A stretch of 64,000 bases of DNA from Galbula dea. Taxonomy: Eukaryota > Chordata > Aves > Piciformes > Galbulidae. The notes beneath the pieces were generated by a model. That model had not been told where the DNA came from and searched no databases. It saw only the letters and a list, made by a program, of their open reading frames with translations. Of this stretch, positions 35,201 to 47,818 are shown one piece after another. How positions within the stretch are numbered: position 1 is the first letter of the stretch; the number at the start of each line of letters is the position of its first letter. Location of the stretch: the NCBI GenBank assembly GCA_013399015.1, contig VWZX01008142.1:1156675-1220674 (forward strand), in the 5' to 3' direction. Position numbers and translations under genes: made by a program.

Positions 35201-38200
35201 GTGGGGAAAGTGTCCTGCAAGGTGGCTGTTGCCCCTGCTGCAGTTTGTACAGTTCACCTCTGCTGCAGCACCTAGTGGGATTTCTAGCAGAGGGTATTGT
35301 ACCAAAAAAGCAATCAAGAGGAAGGGCTGCTGTAGAAGGATGTCTGTCCTGCTGCTGCTTTTTTTCCCTCTGTTCTGGAAAGGGGGGAGAGAAGGAGGGA
35401 AATTGAGAATTTTGGTAATGGGAGGGAGGGGAAACAATGTCTTGATTCAGGTGGGAGGGCTATTAGTGCTCCAGGTTTGTTTACCATGTACCTAAAACTC
35501 CTTTCAGCCTGATGTTCTATGAGAATGTCCTGTTGGGATAGCATTGAGGATCAGGGGAAGTCCTGCAGGCCAGTTATGATGAAACTGAGAACTTCTTTCA
35601 GGAAGAAAATAAGATTTGTTTGGTGTTACATGGCTGATTATTTGTTGTTGCCTTATAGCAGTGTGCAAATGCCTACAACTTCTTAGTTGAAACTTGAAAT
35701 AAAATTAAACTAATTTATTTTATTTATTTTTTGGGAAATGGCAGAGTTAAGACATTACAGATGCAGAAAAAGTTTCATCTGTTTCATGTGATGTGCACTG
35801 GCTTACATCAGGACCATCAGATGACCTGGGTAAAACTAACTTACCTGAATATTCTTCAGTTGTTTTTTCCTGTGCAGGTGAGTAAAACAAAATAATCAGG
35901 CTCTGTCCTTCTGTGTCTGAGTGTCTTTATCCCTTATCCAGCATTGGAATTTTACTATCTGGATTGAGCATCCTTCTGAAATTAGAGGAGCTGTATCCTA
36001 CTAGAGGTGAACATGTGGCTGGATGCAGTTCTTGCACAGTACTGCCACTGTTCTAGAGTCATGGAAGGTCTTATGCTTAAAATCAAAATCCTTGCTTTAG
36101 CTGTTGTCAAGGCAGCTGTGCCCTGAGGCTGAATCACTCTTTTGGAAGGACAGGCAATATTTATTTGATGATTTCCTCAGGAGTTACCTGGGAGTGTCCC
36201 TTTAATCTAGATCAGTGGTTTCAGAGGAGCCTTGTTATTATTAGATGCTGCCTGAGAATGTGCCCTGCAGGCTGAAATGGATGCTGCTGCTTGGGAAAGC
36301 TGCCAGATCCTTTTAAATATTTAGAGCAGAAAGAATAAAACTCATTGGAATGTCTCATGTATTCTAAATATCATTAGATAATTTGAGTTGCAAACTAGAA
36401 GAGGAGAAGGAGGGGATTTGCCTTCAGCTGGGCAATTTGCTGAAAATGTCCTGATGTTTGAGAGGAAAAGTCCTGTATGAAATGATCAGGCAGATTATGT
36501 GCAAGCCTGTTGCTTAGCAACAGTACCAGAAAACTTACTTCTGACTATATTTTCCAGATCTCATTAGATGTAACAAATAAAAACACAAAGCAATAGAGAA
36601 CAAAACTTTGTAATGTAGGAAATGCAGTCATCCTGTCATGTTACATATTTAAACTTGGGTCTTAGGAGCAACAAGTGTAATAGAAATGAATTTGTAATCC
36701 TCCTATGTGCTACTAGGATAATGGCAGTTCACATCAGTATTGGCTAACCATACTTTCTAAGGTGGAAAAAAAAGTCACTTAATTCTTAACAGTTGATGAT
36801 TTACTTAGTTGATGTGAAGTGCACTCCTTTGGTTGGTGTTGGACCAGACCCTTAGAGGAGCTGCTAACTTAAAGCAATAAGCACATTGATAATTGGAAAA
36901 GTATGTGTATCTTGCATTGCATGATTTTGAAGTCCTCTTTCCATAGCTTTTGAAGGTCTCTCTTGCCTTCTGATGGCTGTAGGTTTACAGGCCTTTGAAT
37001 AAAGCCATTTTGCCAGCTGGTGAAAGACCAGTGTGTGGTTCTGTGATGTTAAAAACAGTTTAGCAGTAGATCAATTGCCAGAAATTTTTTCCCTTCTAGC
37101 CAAATGTGCACTGTTTAGCAGGGCTGTAGATACTTGCTGTCTTCATGTTAAAACTCACTGGAAAGGGAAAACCTGAAATGTGCTTCATCTTTGTCCTTTT
37201 TTTCCTAATATTGTGTGTTCCAAGAGAAATTCAGTGTAAATGGGTTAATGGTGATGTGGAGGTCCCAGTGAAGGATTCATTTTTCTCAGCAACATTGCTG
37301 GGTGAGGACTGCCTTAGAGAGAATGGTTACACATCTCTGTTAGTTTGCATCTGTGCCAGACCAGTGCTGGGACACTTTCAGTAGATGTGTGGTACAAGAA
37401 GTTTGAAGTTTTTAAGAGGACTTCTCTTTTTCTGTCCAGAGATTTGTCTTCAAATCACAAACTGATGTCTTCATGTTAGGTGAATTAATGCATGAAACTG
37501 TATTTAAAAAGAAAGGTGGGCAGGAGGGGAGGAACAGGAGAGTCCTGCTGTGGACATGTGGCTCCATCACAGAAAACTGCTGTTGTTTACTGAAGTGTGA
37601 TTAAAATACTAAAGGGTGCAAACTGTGCTCAAGTTCATGAGTCAAAAAATAGGCATAAAACATGACCTAAAATTGAAACCTTGTTTCACTTTAGATGTCA
37701 CTTTCATCTATCTTAGAATTAAACCAATCTTGCTGCATAAAAACATGTGAAAAACTAAGAAATACTCAGCTAGGTAAACTTAGTGTGTACGTACACAGTA
37801 TGGGTTTCATTGCATTGTGGTGAAATAATGCTGTAGGGTTCAGTGAGCAGGCCACATGTATGGTTTTAAGACATTATTGGATTATTCCTTCATATACATT
37901 AAGTCACATATCTCTTGGAACAATTAGTCCCAAGTTCTTCTAAAACCAACCTTTGATTCTTGTTCTTTAAAGATATGTATTGTTGGTATATGCAGTTTTT
38001 TTCCCCCATATTTTCCCCTGTTTCAAGAGTTATTGGAGAACATTTAATGGCTAAGCTTTAGAGATTTCTCTAGGTGGTGACATGAATATTTCTAGATAGG
38101 ATTTTCAAAATCTAGGCTTATACAGTCTCCAGGTTGCACTGCAACCTGAAGGTTTCCCTTGCACTTGCAGAACAAAAATTTGGACACTCTGAAAATGTTT

Positions 38201-40390
38201 TTCATGCAGAAACAGAATGAAATAATTCAGAATTTCATGCAGAAAAATAATGAAGCAAGCATTCAGAAAGTATCTAAAAGATACATTAAAAATTGTTAGT
38301 GTTTGACTCTGAAATGTTTTCAAACATTTTAAAAACATAAAATAGTGTGATCTGATCCCACAGCAATTTTTTTCCAGCAGAGATAAGAAGACTTCATGGT
38401 CACAGATAACAGGAGCTGGCCTGAGATTTAGAGTTACAATCAGAACACCAAAAGGGGAAAAATACAAAGTACATGCAATAAACTATTGCTTGAACAGGCC
38501 ACTTCTGGCCTAAATTAAGTGCATTACTCAGCTAGCTTGAGAATTAGATATGCAGTTGGAAGCTGAATTTGAAGGTTTAGGTATATTGTCTGAAGCAACA
38601 TTCCTGTGAGGTGCTGAAACTTGCTGAAGTCAGTCATTATGGCCTCAGGACTTTAAGTACTCTGAGTCCTGATGTTTTTCAGCAGTTATTAACCTGTGTT
38701 GAAAAAGACACATACACACCTGTCTATACACATAAAACAAGAGCTGAAAGCCACATTGTGTTTGGGTTCAGGCCAGAGTGAAAGGGGGAGCACAGCTCTT
38801 CTGCTTGTAAGAGTTTCCCATAAAGCACTTAACTTTTCAGCACTTAAAATCATCTCTGACCACTCCATTTCTTGCATTAGTGAAAGCAAATGCTGCTGAC
38901 CTACTTCAGTAGTCAAATAGCTGTTAATAAGCACTCAGCCCAATGAATATATCTGTGAGTATAAAGTGAAAAAAAGACACTGAATGGGAGCTCTCAGCTT
39001 TAAAAGGTTGGTAATAGCATTGACTGCCATTACAACCAGAGACTGAATCTCTGCATGTCTTGTTGATACTTATTTATGAACACAGTGTCTGTGGTGTCAA
39101 GGCTGACAAGCATGTTCCTGTCTGAGGAACAAAAACTGCCTGCCAAAGAAACAGTGAGGCCTGACACACCATCAGAGATGATGTCTAAACTCACACAGGT
39201 TGAGCACAGTCAGCATCATTGCTTTCAGTTAAGGTTAATATTATGTTTCTACATAGATAGCTATTAAATTGGTCGAATTTAAGTGGTGAAAGTCAATCTG
39301 CTTCAATTAACAATTACAGCAGGGACAAATAATGGCCTGTGTTTGGAAAGCCTAGCTTGTAAAATTGGAGATCATCTCAGAGCAAAGATCCATTACTATT
39401 TAAGATCTGGTAGATCTCTCAGTGGTAGCCTTGATTATTTCTTTCTTCCCACTTACTAGGGCTATTCCCTTTTTCTTCTTTGGGAAGGTGGAGCTACTGT
39501 AGCTGTTTGTGCATCTCTACCATGGTAAAGATGCTGTGGAGCTACAGTACTTAAGCTGAATTTACAAATTCTTACATTTCACACTTCACTGACTGGAATT
39601 TAATCTTAAAATTCAGCAACTCTTTAGAGAAAAATTAAAACTTCCACAGTACTTATTTGCTAAATCATTTACCAATATTTGCACTGGGTACAGTTTACAA
39701 AAAGTTCCTCCAGGAAATGTTTTTAGGCTGGCAATTTTTCAAATAGTTTTTATGTTGTACACATAAAGGGAATTACTTCATCACCTAATGATCCTGAGAT
39801 GCTGAAGGCAACATCACAAGACAAAGTGACTCAAATGGCTCAGACTTTCCAGCTACTCAGTCTTGGATAAGGCTGCACTAACTTGCTTATTGTCATCTAT
39901 GTTGTTACCACCATCCTAATGAGATGGAATCCTGGTGTGAGTGGGGGCAGTTGCTGAGTTTCTCTGTCGCATAATGTGATGGGGCAATGCACTGCATCTA
40001 CTGGGAGAGGGTGGGAGTAATGCATCTGCAAATAAGGAACTTGGCTGAGCTGAGTCTGAACTTCAGTGTGTATTTGAATGTATGCATGGATAAACATGTG
40101 GTCTAGGCTTGTCTATCCTCTGGCATTAGAGTCACCAAGATGTCAGGGTTTGATTTACAGGGCATATAGGTGATGTAATTGGCTGCTATGCACTGCCAAG
40201 AAGTGGTGGGTTCATTTAGTGATTCCATCTTGACTAGATGTGGTTTAAGCCACTTTCTAAGTATACTCTGTCCCTGAGTTGGACAGGTTTAATGAGTCAA
40301 GTGATTCTAGTGGCAATGTGTGATGGAAAAGCTCTTACTCTTTCCCTTTTCTCAAAATTAATTGTAAGCACAACAGAGATGTCCATTTTC
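32278..40390. other. Long unique stretch without supported genes
   Basis: About 8 kb of mostly AT-rich sequence. A G-rich patch lies at 35379-35460 with several GGG runs. An open frame at 37145-37384 begins with a hydrophobic, signal-peptide-like run, and one at 39076-39267 has a balanced hydrophilic composition. Neither matches a family I know. No repeat family was recognised. Confidence 0.45.
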
Positions 40391-40400
40391 TCAGGTTATT

Positions 40401-40462
40401 CACATATATTAATATTCATATTCATATATGAATATTAATATATATTAATATTCACATATATT
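40401..40462. repeat. AT-rich palindromic repeat
   Basis: Contains a perfect 18-base palindrome (atattcatatatgaatat) centred at 40426/40427, flanked by near-repeats of cacatatattaatattca. Candidate cruciform-forming or replication-fragile sequence; the function is unknown. Confidence 0.75.
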
Positions 40463-41899
40463 CCTATGTTAATATAGGAAAATCCAGTAGATGCTTCTCA
40501 GTGAGGCAGACCTGATGGAGTGTTAGTACTTAGACTTTGGTCTGTGAGCGCAGGGTAGTGGGAAGACTCAAAGGAGCCAAAATAATCACCTCCTACTAAA
40601 ACGTCTGACTTGTGGGAACAGAGTCCTGAAAAGATCATCCTTGCTTCACAGTTTCTGCATCTTCCTCTTGTTAACAGTCAAATCAGACTATCAATATTTG
40701 GTGCTCTCATGTTTCTATGGATAATTACTTTTAACAGCCTTTATTTATATAAGTCTTGAGGAAGAACTTCATTGTATTTGAGTCTTTTTTTTTTTTCTCC
40801 TATTTGTCTGAGAGCAATCAGGCAGACAGAACTGTGGTTTTATTCTTCCCCTCCCTAATTTATCTTCTCTATTTCTGTCTTTTCCACAAGTTTAAATTAA
40901 TTTCTTTCTTGGCAGCAGAGGACTGTGATAAGCTTTTAGTGAAAAATCTGAAACTAAGAAAGCATTTAATCAAAACATTTGTATATTGAACCTGATTTCC
41001 CTGATTTGATGTATTTCTTTAGATACCTGATATAGGAGTTCAAGTGATGGGGCTTAATCATAAAAGGAAATGCTCACAGGGAGAGTTCTGCTGGTTCCCA
41101 TAGCTCTTGTCTTGGGTTAACAGTATTTTATTAACTTCTTTTGAGATCCTGTGTGACAGCATAATTATGATATAATAAGACTTAGCTAGGTGCAATAAAA
41201 TGGTTTGCCAGTAAAGCCTCAAAGACAAGGTCACATGCAGTACAAACGGTCTTCAGAATGGTGTTTCTGGAATGAAGTGCTCCATCTACAGAAAGAATAA
41301 AACAAGTAACATTTTAACTTCTGACACTGCTAGCAACTGCAAAGCAGTTCAACACAATGATTTCTCTCAAGCACTTTAAGAAGACTTTGATGCTAATTTA
41401 GACTTCTTTTTTGTTTATGCAGGGCTATATGAAAAATCAGTTTTGTGAATGTGAAGCTGGGAGTTAAAGTAGTGAAGAGTTCTATCATCTACTGCATTTT
41501 TTGGGCAGCTTTATGTTTGTTCTTTCTGAAAAACAAAACTGAAAGCTCTGATCCTTTCGATGGGATCAATATATAGAGCTGCTTTGCCCAGGTGCCTATA
41601 GAAAAAAATGTACCTTTTGTAGGCTTTGCTCTTTCTAGATTGTTCCCCAAAATATTTTCTTGACTTTAGTCCTATTAGTAACCATTTTTCATAGCTGCTG
41701 CTGCGTAGGACCACCCTGTCAATCTCTATATTAAGAGAACTCCTAATATAAAGGCCAGATTTTTATTCATCCCTATTATACAGAAGAGAAAAAAAGTTTC
41801 CCTTAGGACTTCATGACCATCAAATGCATTTGGCAAGACAGCCAGTAAAACCATTAGGATATTTGACGTGTATCTCATTTATATTCCAAATAGTGTAGA
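40463..41899. other. Unrecognised unique sequence
   Basis: About 1.4 kb with only short chance open frames. Nothing supportable was seen. Confidence 0.5.
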
Positions 41900-42260
41900 A
41901 TGATAGGTCTTGTGACTAAAGCAGACCTGGAAGCCAGATTTATGTAACCTTGAAGAGGTCACTTAAACCTCAGCTTCCTTTGTGGTCACACTGGGACCAG
42001 CCCCAATGCACCTGGGCTCCACAGAGGTCCTGAGCAGCCGTTGCCAGCAACGATGCGAGTCACTGGGGTTAATGACATATGAAGTCACTTAGGTATTCAG
42101 ACATGAAGTCTGCCCTATGCCTTCCTTTATAGCAATTTCCTTGCCTGTTAAATGAGAGCCTGCTTTACTGCCTGTATTGAGGAGTTAATCAACTGTGCAT
42201 TTTTATGAAGTGCTTGGAGACCCCTGGAAGGATTCTATGGCATTGCAAGGGAATTGCTGT
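41900..42260 (+). mobile_element. Probable old MIR/CORE-SINE relic, interrupted
   Basis: The left part (41905-41980) reads acctggaagccagattta and aaccttgaagaggtcactta, then aacctcagcttccttt. This follows the order of the MIR core (ctggagccaga, gaccttgggcaagtcactta, acctcagtttcctc). The right part (about 42140-42240) reads cctgttaaatgagagcctgc, ttgaggagttaatca and gaagtgcttggagacccctg, like the 3' half of MIR-type SINEs. Between them, about 42000-42120, is unrelated and slightly CpG-richer sequence with a 6-bp inverted repeat (cgttgc/gcaacg, 42039-42052). High divergence fits an ancient amniote element. The family call is from memory of the consensus. Confidence 0.5.
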
Positions 42261-42286
42261 TGATGCTTCTAGAAAACAATATAAAT

Positions 42287-42308
42287 TTAAAAAAATATAT
42301 TTTTTTAA
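42287..42308. repeat. Perfect 22-bp A/T palindrome
   Basis: TT, seven A, TATA, seven T, AA form an exact palindrome. It lies just after the MIR-like relic. It may be chance in an AT-rich setting. Confidence 0.7.
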
Positions 42309-42610
42309 TTGTAAAGTCAAGTGGCTTTTAAATGAAAAGGAATGTTTGTGCCCATTTTCTCACATGGATATGTGTTACTGAATCTTCTGCTTTCCTGAAG
42401 GAGATGACCTGTTCTTACTTTGATCAACAATAGGTTTTATAACATCTTTCTAAGTTGCCTTGTATATCTATCTGTGTTTATAGCTCAGTGTGTATGCATA
42501 TATATTTATTTTATGGTTTATAGAATTAACTGAGTTAACTGTGGAGCTAGGTGAATTCTGAGGTTTTTTTGTTACTGCTCTAAAAGCAGTCCTAGTCACT
42601 GTTGTTGTGT

Positions 42611-42758
42611 ATTGTGCTTTCCTGTGATGTTTTCTGCCCCTTCTTTCACAATTTAACTTGCTTTAAGTTCTATTTCAAAATTTAACTTGCTTTAAGTTCT
42701 ATTGTGCTTTCCTGTGATGTTTTCTGCCCCTTCTTTCACAATTTAACTTGCTTTAAGT
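42611..42758. repeat. Nested tandem duplication, 90-bp and 29-bp periods
   Basis: A unit starting attgtgctttcctgtgatgt at 42611 recurs at 42701 and is identical for 58 bases. Inside the first unit the segment aatttaacttgctttaagtt appears at 42650 and again at 42679 (29-base period), and a third time at 42740 (90-base period). The order implies an inner duplication and an outer one. High identity suggests recent origin. Confidence 0.95.
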
Positions 42759-45700
42759 CCCTCCTCCTTTGGGAGCAGCATTTTCTGTAGTCTGTGCACT
42801 TTGATATTTACCATGTGAAACTATGTGTATTGTTTCTGCTCCTGCCTTATTTGCAAGGAAAGGTAAAAAAAAATATAGTAGAGGTAACTCAAAGTACTTC
42901 ATAGATGGTGCAAGACTAACTTTGACAATTTTTAATGAAAATTATTAAATGACTCTTCATCATCAAGTTGTTCATCACACTCAACAGTGATTATTTCTTT
43001 GGTGTGATGCAGCCATTCTGTCTTTGTTGTCTGAGTTGTTTTCATGTGATCATGTATGTGGCCTGGGAGAAAGCCATGAAGACAAAAGTGGAACACGTGA
43101 ATATTTACTAACTAGAAGGAGGTAATTGTTTCCCTTTTTGAGCTTTCTGATTTTTATTTTGTTGTTATTTTTTGGCCTTGAGCTTGACTTTCTTATTCAC
43201 CAAAAAAGCTTTTAAAATATCATTGTGTACTTGATGATATAAATCATTATATTTAATATTTGATTATCTGAGTAAACAGTATCTTTAAAATAGACAGAGC
43301 CTGTCTTCCTGCAGATAGTTAAGAATTCAAGGCAAGGAGGCAAGCTCCTTTTTATTCTGCACCAGAGCAATGAATAACACTTGTCACTTCCCTTGTAACT
43401 CCTCTTTCCTGATCCTGAGCTGGTAGTGATTTTGTGTAGGGTTACAAAAACACAGAAAATTCCTTGTTGGATGCTGGGGACAATTCAGTGCAACAACAGT
43501 TAATGTCACCCTGAAAAGGGCAAAAATATTGCATAAAATGGGATCTGGTTTACCTTGATTCTTACTATGACTTTGTTCTACAAATGGCTATTCTGGCTGA
43601 AGATCCGGGGCATAAAAAGTCTTTTAAGAATTTTTTTAAATATGTGGATTGACATAGGAAAGTGGAACATTTTGATTACAACTACCCCACTCCCTTCCAT
43701 ACCCCTCCAAAACCAACACCTCCTAATCCTCCCCCTCCCCAACCAGCTGTCCAAGCAGTGTGAGAGTCAATATGTTGAAAGAGAACGGATTTAACTCATT
43801 AACATCACAGGAGCAGTGAGCTGATTTATTCAGCTGTAAGTTTGTTTCTGCACTTTAAGGCCAATTCTATGTTAACTTATTACTTGTTTTCATTTTTATG
43901 AATAAAGACATCCTAAATAGCTAGAAAAGTCTCACAGTATATTGAATTGGTTTATTTGTGCTCGTGCTCTTTCCATTTTAATTGGAATGATGTTGACCTT
44001 CCTAACATTTATTCTATATACTTCCTTAAGGGTCATTTATCTTTTCCTTATTTGCATTCAAACTGCATTTTAGCCAGATTTTCACATCCTGCATTTTTAA
44101 ATCAAAGTTTATTTTAAAAAGTTAATGCCAGTGCACCTTTTTTTGACAAGATTTGTTTCAGTATGCTGAGGTTATGGGGTCTCCTCTGATGGACTCTCAA
44201 ATGTTTTAAGAAGCCTTCTTTCAAATGGAGGAAAGCAAGTAATAAACTCAGAGCTTCATTTATGTGTGAGTGTCAGGGCTCTGATATTTTTGCACTTTCT
44301 AAGGCTAAACTTACACCAGTGTGATTGAGGGCTGATGCTGGAATGACAACTAGCTGTTGTATCAGGCCCACGTTGATCATGAGCTTGATGAGCACAGCAC
44401 CAAGAACCCAGCAGCAAGTATCACCAAAGGAATCACCACTGGGTGTCTGGTATGCTTTCTGTATTTCACTTATACATCTCATTGCCAGCTCAGCTTTTCA
44501 GTGCCAGAAGAAAAGCTTGTCCCTAGTGGTTCAAAACAAGATTTATTTTGCCCAGTGTCTCATCTGCAGCAGTAGCTGTAAGCAGATATGCAAGAAAGAG
44601 TGAAAACGTAGCAAGCAAATATGTATTTCCAGCCTTCAGTTACATGCTTTTGTGTGGACTTCCTGGGCTGGATGTGATTTTGATCTATTTATTAACCCTT
44701 AACAGAAGTATTTTCCTCAAATGGGAGCCATTGTAAGCTTTTAGCGTCGATCAACTATTTTCTCTGCAAATTCAACAATTTCTTTATCCACTGCATGTGA
44801 AGCCAAGACATCCTTGGTTCTAACCTATATCACAGTTTCTACTGATTTTTTTGGTACAGATAGTAGAATTATAATTCCCACAATTCTACCCCAGCTTGTA
44901 TTTTGTATCTAGTATAGACATTGCCCACTTTTTGGTACATACCAAGGTGACTAAAATAAGTAGGCTACCTACTTAATAAGTCAAATTTTCTATTTTGCCT
45001 TTTAGTGCTAGTGGTTTTGCTGGTTTTGTCCACTTACTCTACATCTCATCCTGCAGTTGCTTCAGTTCCAGACAGGTCTCCAGTTTCTTCCTCTGTGAAC
45101 ATTAATGCAAAGGAATTGGTCATCTTCCCTGTGGCAGCCCTGTCCTTTGAGTGCTCTTTGTGCCCTGGGCATTGGTTGACCTTAATGAGACTTTGGTGCT
45201 TCTGCTGAAGATTTCATCTTAGTTTTGGTTCCTTTTTGCTTGGCTGAGCTTTTCCTGTCTCACTGTGGTTTTGCATTTAAAGCACAATTTAGTGTTTTCT
45301 TCATTTGGACACCATTTCAGCTTTTTAAGGCTTTGCTTCTATAAACCCTCACTGGGTTGTTCAGCTACTCTGGCTTCCTTCTGTTTGTTCTCCAGCTCCT
45401 CTCAGTGGGCAGTCTGCAGTGGCCCAGTGACTACCCTTTCCAGTTTCACCTGTTCAGCTGAAAGGTAATACAAAGCCAATCCTATATATTGCTCTGTTGT
45501 ACACAAGACATTTCAAAGCACATGCATTCTGTGATGTTTGCTGAGAAGTTTGCTTGATTCAACCCTGATCTCCCTTAGCATAAAATACTACAGTACAGAT
45601 AACTCATTTTCCTGTCTTTTCTGGTTTTGACTATTTGAGGAGGGTTTTTTGCCTCTTTTAATCCTGGTTTTAAAATGTCTTCCTTAGTCTTCCTTCCTGC

Positions 45701-47300
45701 AAGTTTCTCAGATGCTTTGTGTGTCAGTGCTTTTACATAGCACTAGGCATTGCAGTTCCTTAATCAAACATTGCTGGAGTTTAACAAAGGGGAAACTTTA
45801 GTAAACTGGACATTTTGCTAAGCAGCTTGAAGCGAGTGCATTTGTTGTTCATTGTTTCCATTGTGCATTGAAAAAAATTGTACTGCTTCTGAATAGACTT
45901 TGAAGTTCAATCTATGCCCTCTGTAACTCCAGAGCACTTCACAGCACTATTGTCTTTCTTTTTGGCACTTGGGCTTCACTTTTCCCCTCTAACTTTGAAC
46001 ACAGGCTTTCAAAAGTGCACAATTTGTTTTTTCTTTAAATTTTCAGAATACTGTATTTGATTCTAATTGATCTATGGAAATTTAAAACCTTTGACCAAAC
46101 TCAAGTCATTTCAAACTTGGCTCTAAAATCTGTAGGCATATTAAAAGTACTGGCAGTTACCCCTTAATCACTGTCTCTCAGCAGTTAGTGCACTACTTCT
46201 CTGAAGAAAGGCCAGACAAATATGAAAACAACCATGCTCTGCTTAGTTTCTTTTCCTCCCATGCCCTCTTTTCCTCAAAAAGTATGTTTATATCTAAGAG
46301 CAAAAGCTGCAAGAGGTAAATTAACTGAGTTGGTAATGTAGCAAAATCTCAATCACACACCTTCATATACTGTATCTGCTACCTTTTAATTCCAATAAAG
46401 GATATATATGAAGAAAATATGGAGTAACCCTCTATATAGGTACAAATATATTTTAAATTACAAGATGTAATAGTATTTGCTATTAGTAAAATTCCAAAGC
46501 CTATACACATAGGGTACTACTGGTTGTCTGCAGAAAGGTTTGTCAAGTTGATTCCTTTCAGAACTACCAATGCTACTGTTTTAATGGGATGTGTTCCAAA
46601 TACATTCCCATTTTAAAGCTTAACTGTTGTCTTTCAGTTCTTTATAACTGAATGGGAAGTAATTTTGTATCCAGAGATTTAGGTTATGGTCTGTAGTAAT
46701 AGAACTGTCTTTTTTTCAATTTAGCAAAATACCATTAAGTATTAATTTATGGCCCAGCTACATTACTGAATCATAGAGGTATGTGGGAACATTACACTCT
46801 GGGTATCCTTTCCAACAAAGTTCTAAAGATAATTTTTGAAGCACAGACACTTTCCTCCTTCATTGCACTGTAACTCATATATATAAATATGATTTAGAGA
46901 ACATGTTTTTACTGGAGATGCTGAGGTAGCAAAATGTACAATTACAGATAACACTCAACAATGTGACACTGAGTGTGCTGGATGCAATTTTGCATTGCAT
47001 AAGCAGCAAATAGAACAAAGGATGATTACTTTAAAGTGAAATAAGCAAGATCCTACCATCACTTAGCACAAATATCAAATCCTGGGAGGTAGTTCAGTTG
47101 ACTAAAGATTAAAAAAAGTGAAAGGACCCTAAATAAATATATAAGATCCATTCAGTACCCTGATTGACTGTGATGAACACATTTCATTTGTGAAGGAGAA
47201 ACTTTTGTTTAGTAGTGATGTCACATTTATATAAAAGTCCTTATGTTTTTAATAATTCATCAACAAATACATTTGTTCAGAGGTTTCTGGCACTGCTCGG
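42759..47300. other. Unrecognised unique sequence
   Basis: About 4.5 kb, AT-rich. A C/A-rich, G-poor patch lies at about 43677-43750. Open frames near 44.3-45.5 kb are short and overlap on several frames, without recognisable domains. Confidence 0.5.
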
Positions 47301-47470
47301 CCAACACAAAAAGACCCCCTCAAAACAATAACAAACAAACTAAAACTCAAACCAAAAGCTCTCCACCCCAACTCATCCCCCCAGCCACACCCTAACAAAA
47401 TACCACAAGCACAAAGGAATGCTTCCTGCCCTCAGCCCACAAACCACCACCAAAACCCAGAAAACACCTC
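47301..47470. repeat. A/C-rich strand-asymmetric tract
   Basis: The plus strand is almost entirely A and C; I count three G in 47301-47400. It is not a simple short-period repeat. Comparable G/T-rich tracts occur at 51365-51440 and 52731-52800. Origin and function are unknown; expansion of a decayed simple repeat is the plainest reading. Confidence 0.75.
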
Positions 47471-47736
47471 AGGACTGGGAGAATATTGAGTACCTTGAAG
47501 TTAAAAGTATCTGAGTGTGTGTTTCAGTGATGCAATATGCTGACATAACTCCACTAGCATGAAGTCCAGCACTATCCTCAGGGTTCTTTGACTAGCATGT
47601 ATCTATGGGACTGAGCATCTTTAAGGTTTTTTCAGATCCTGGTTTAGTCCTTCTGTCATGACATGTAGCATGTTACTTTTACTAAGCCAAATTCAATACA
47701 ATTTCAAATTAGCTAGATTCCATTTGATATAGTGGG

Positions 47737-47818
47737 TGGTGTCCCTGCCAGGCAGGGGAGTTGGGACTGGATGATCTCTGGGGTCCCTTCCAATTCTGAC
47801 AATTCTATGATTCTATGT
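47737..47818 (+). mobile_element. CR1 3'-end fragment, short
   Basis: Plus-strand CR1 tail: gtccctgccaggcaggggag, ttgggactggatgatctctg, then gggtcccttccaattctgac and aattctatgattctatg. The 'tctgacaattctatg' ending matches the subtype seen inverted at 21511-21618. Confidence 0.93.

Noticed and set aside
35379..35460. G-rich patch as a G-quadruplex
   Set aside because: The GGG runs are separated by long, uneven loops, so a stable quadruplex is uncertain.
35060..35544. Several overlapping open frames of 66-125 codons
   Set aside because: The strands mirror each other's lack of stops, and the C/G-rich runs explain it. No domain recognised.
37145..37384. 79-codon open frame with a hydrophobic signal-peptide-like start
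   Set aside because: No family match, no promoter or splice support; hydrophobic runs are frequent in T-rich random frames.
41108..41150. 'tgtcttgggttaacag' resembling an LTR start
   Set aside because: No matching CA end, target duplication or internal signals at the expected distance.
46765..46830. 'aatcatagaggtatgtgggaac ... cctttccaac' resembling a CR1 tail
   Set aside because: The blocks are in the wrong order and orientation relative to each other.
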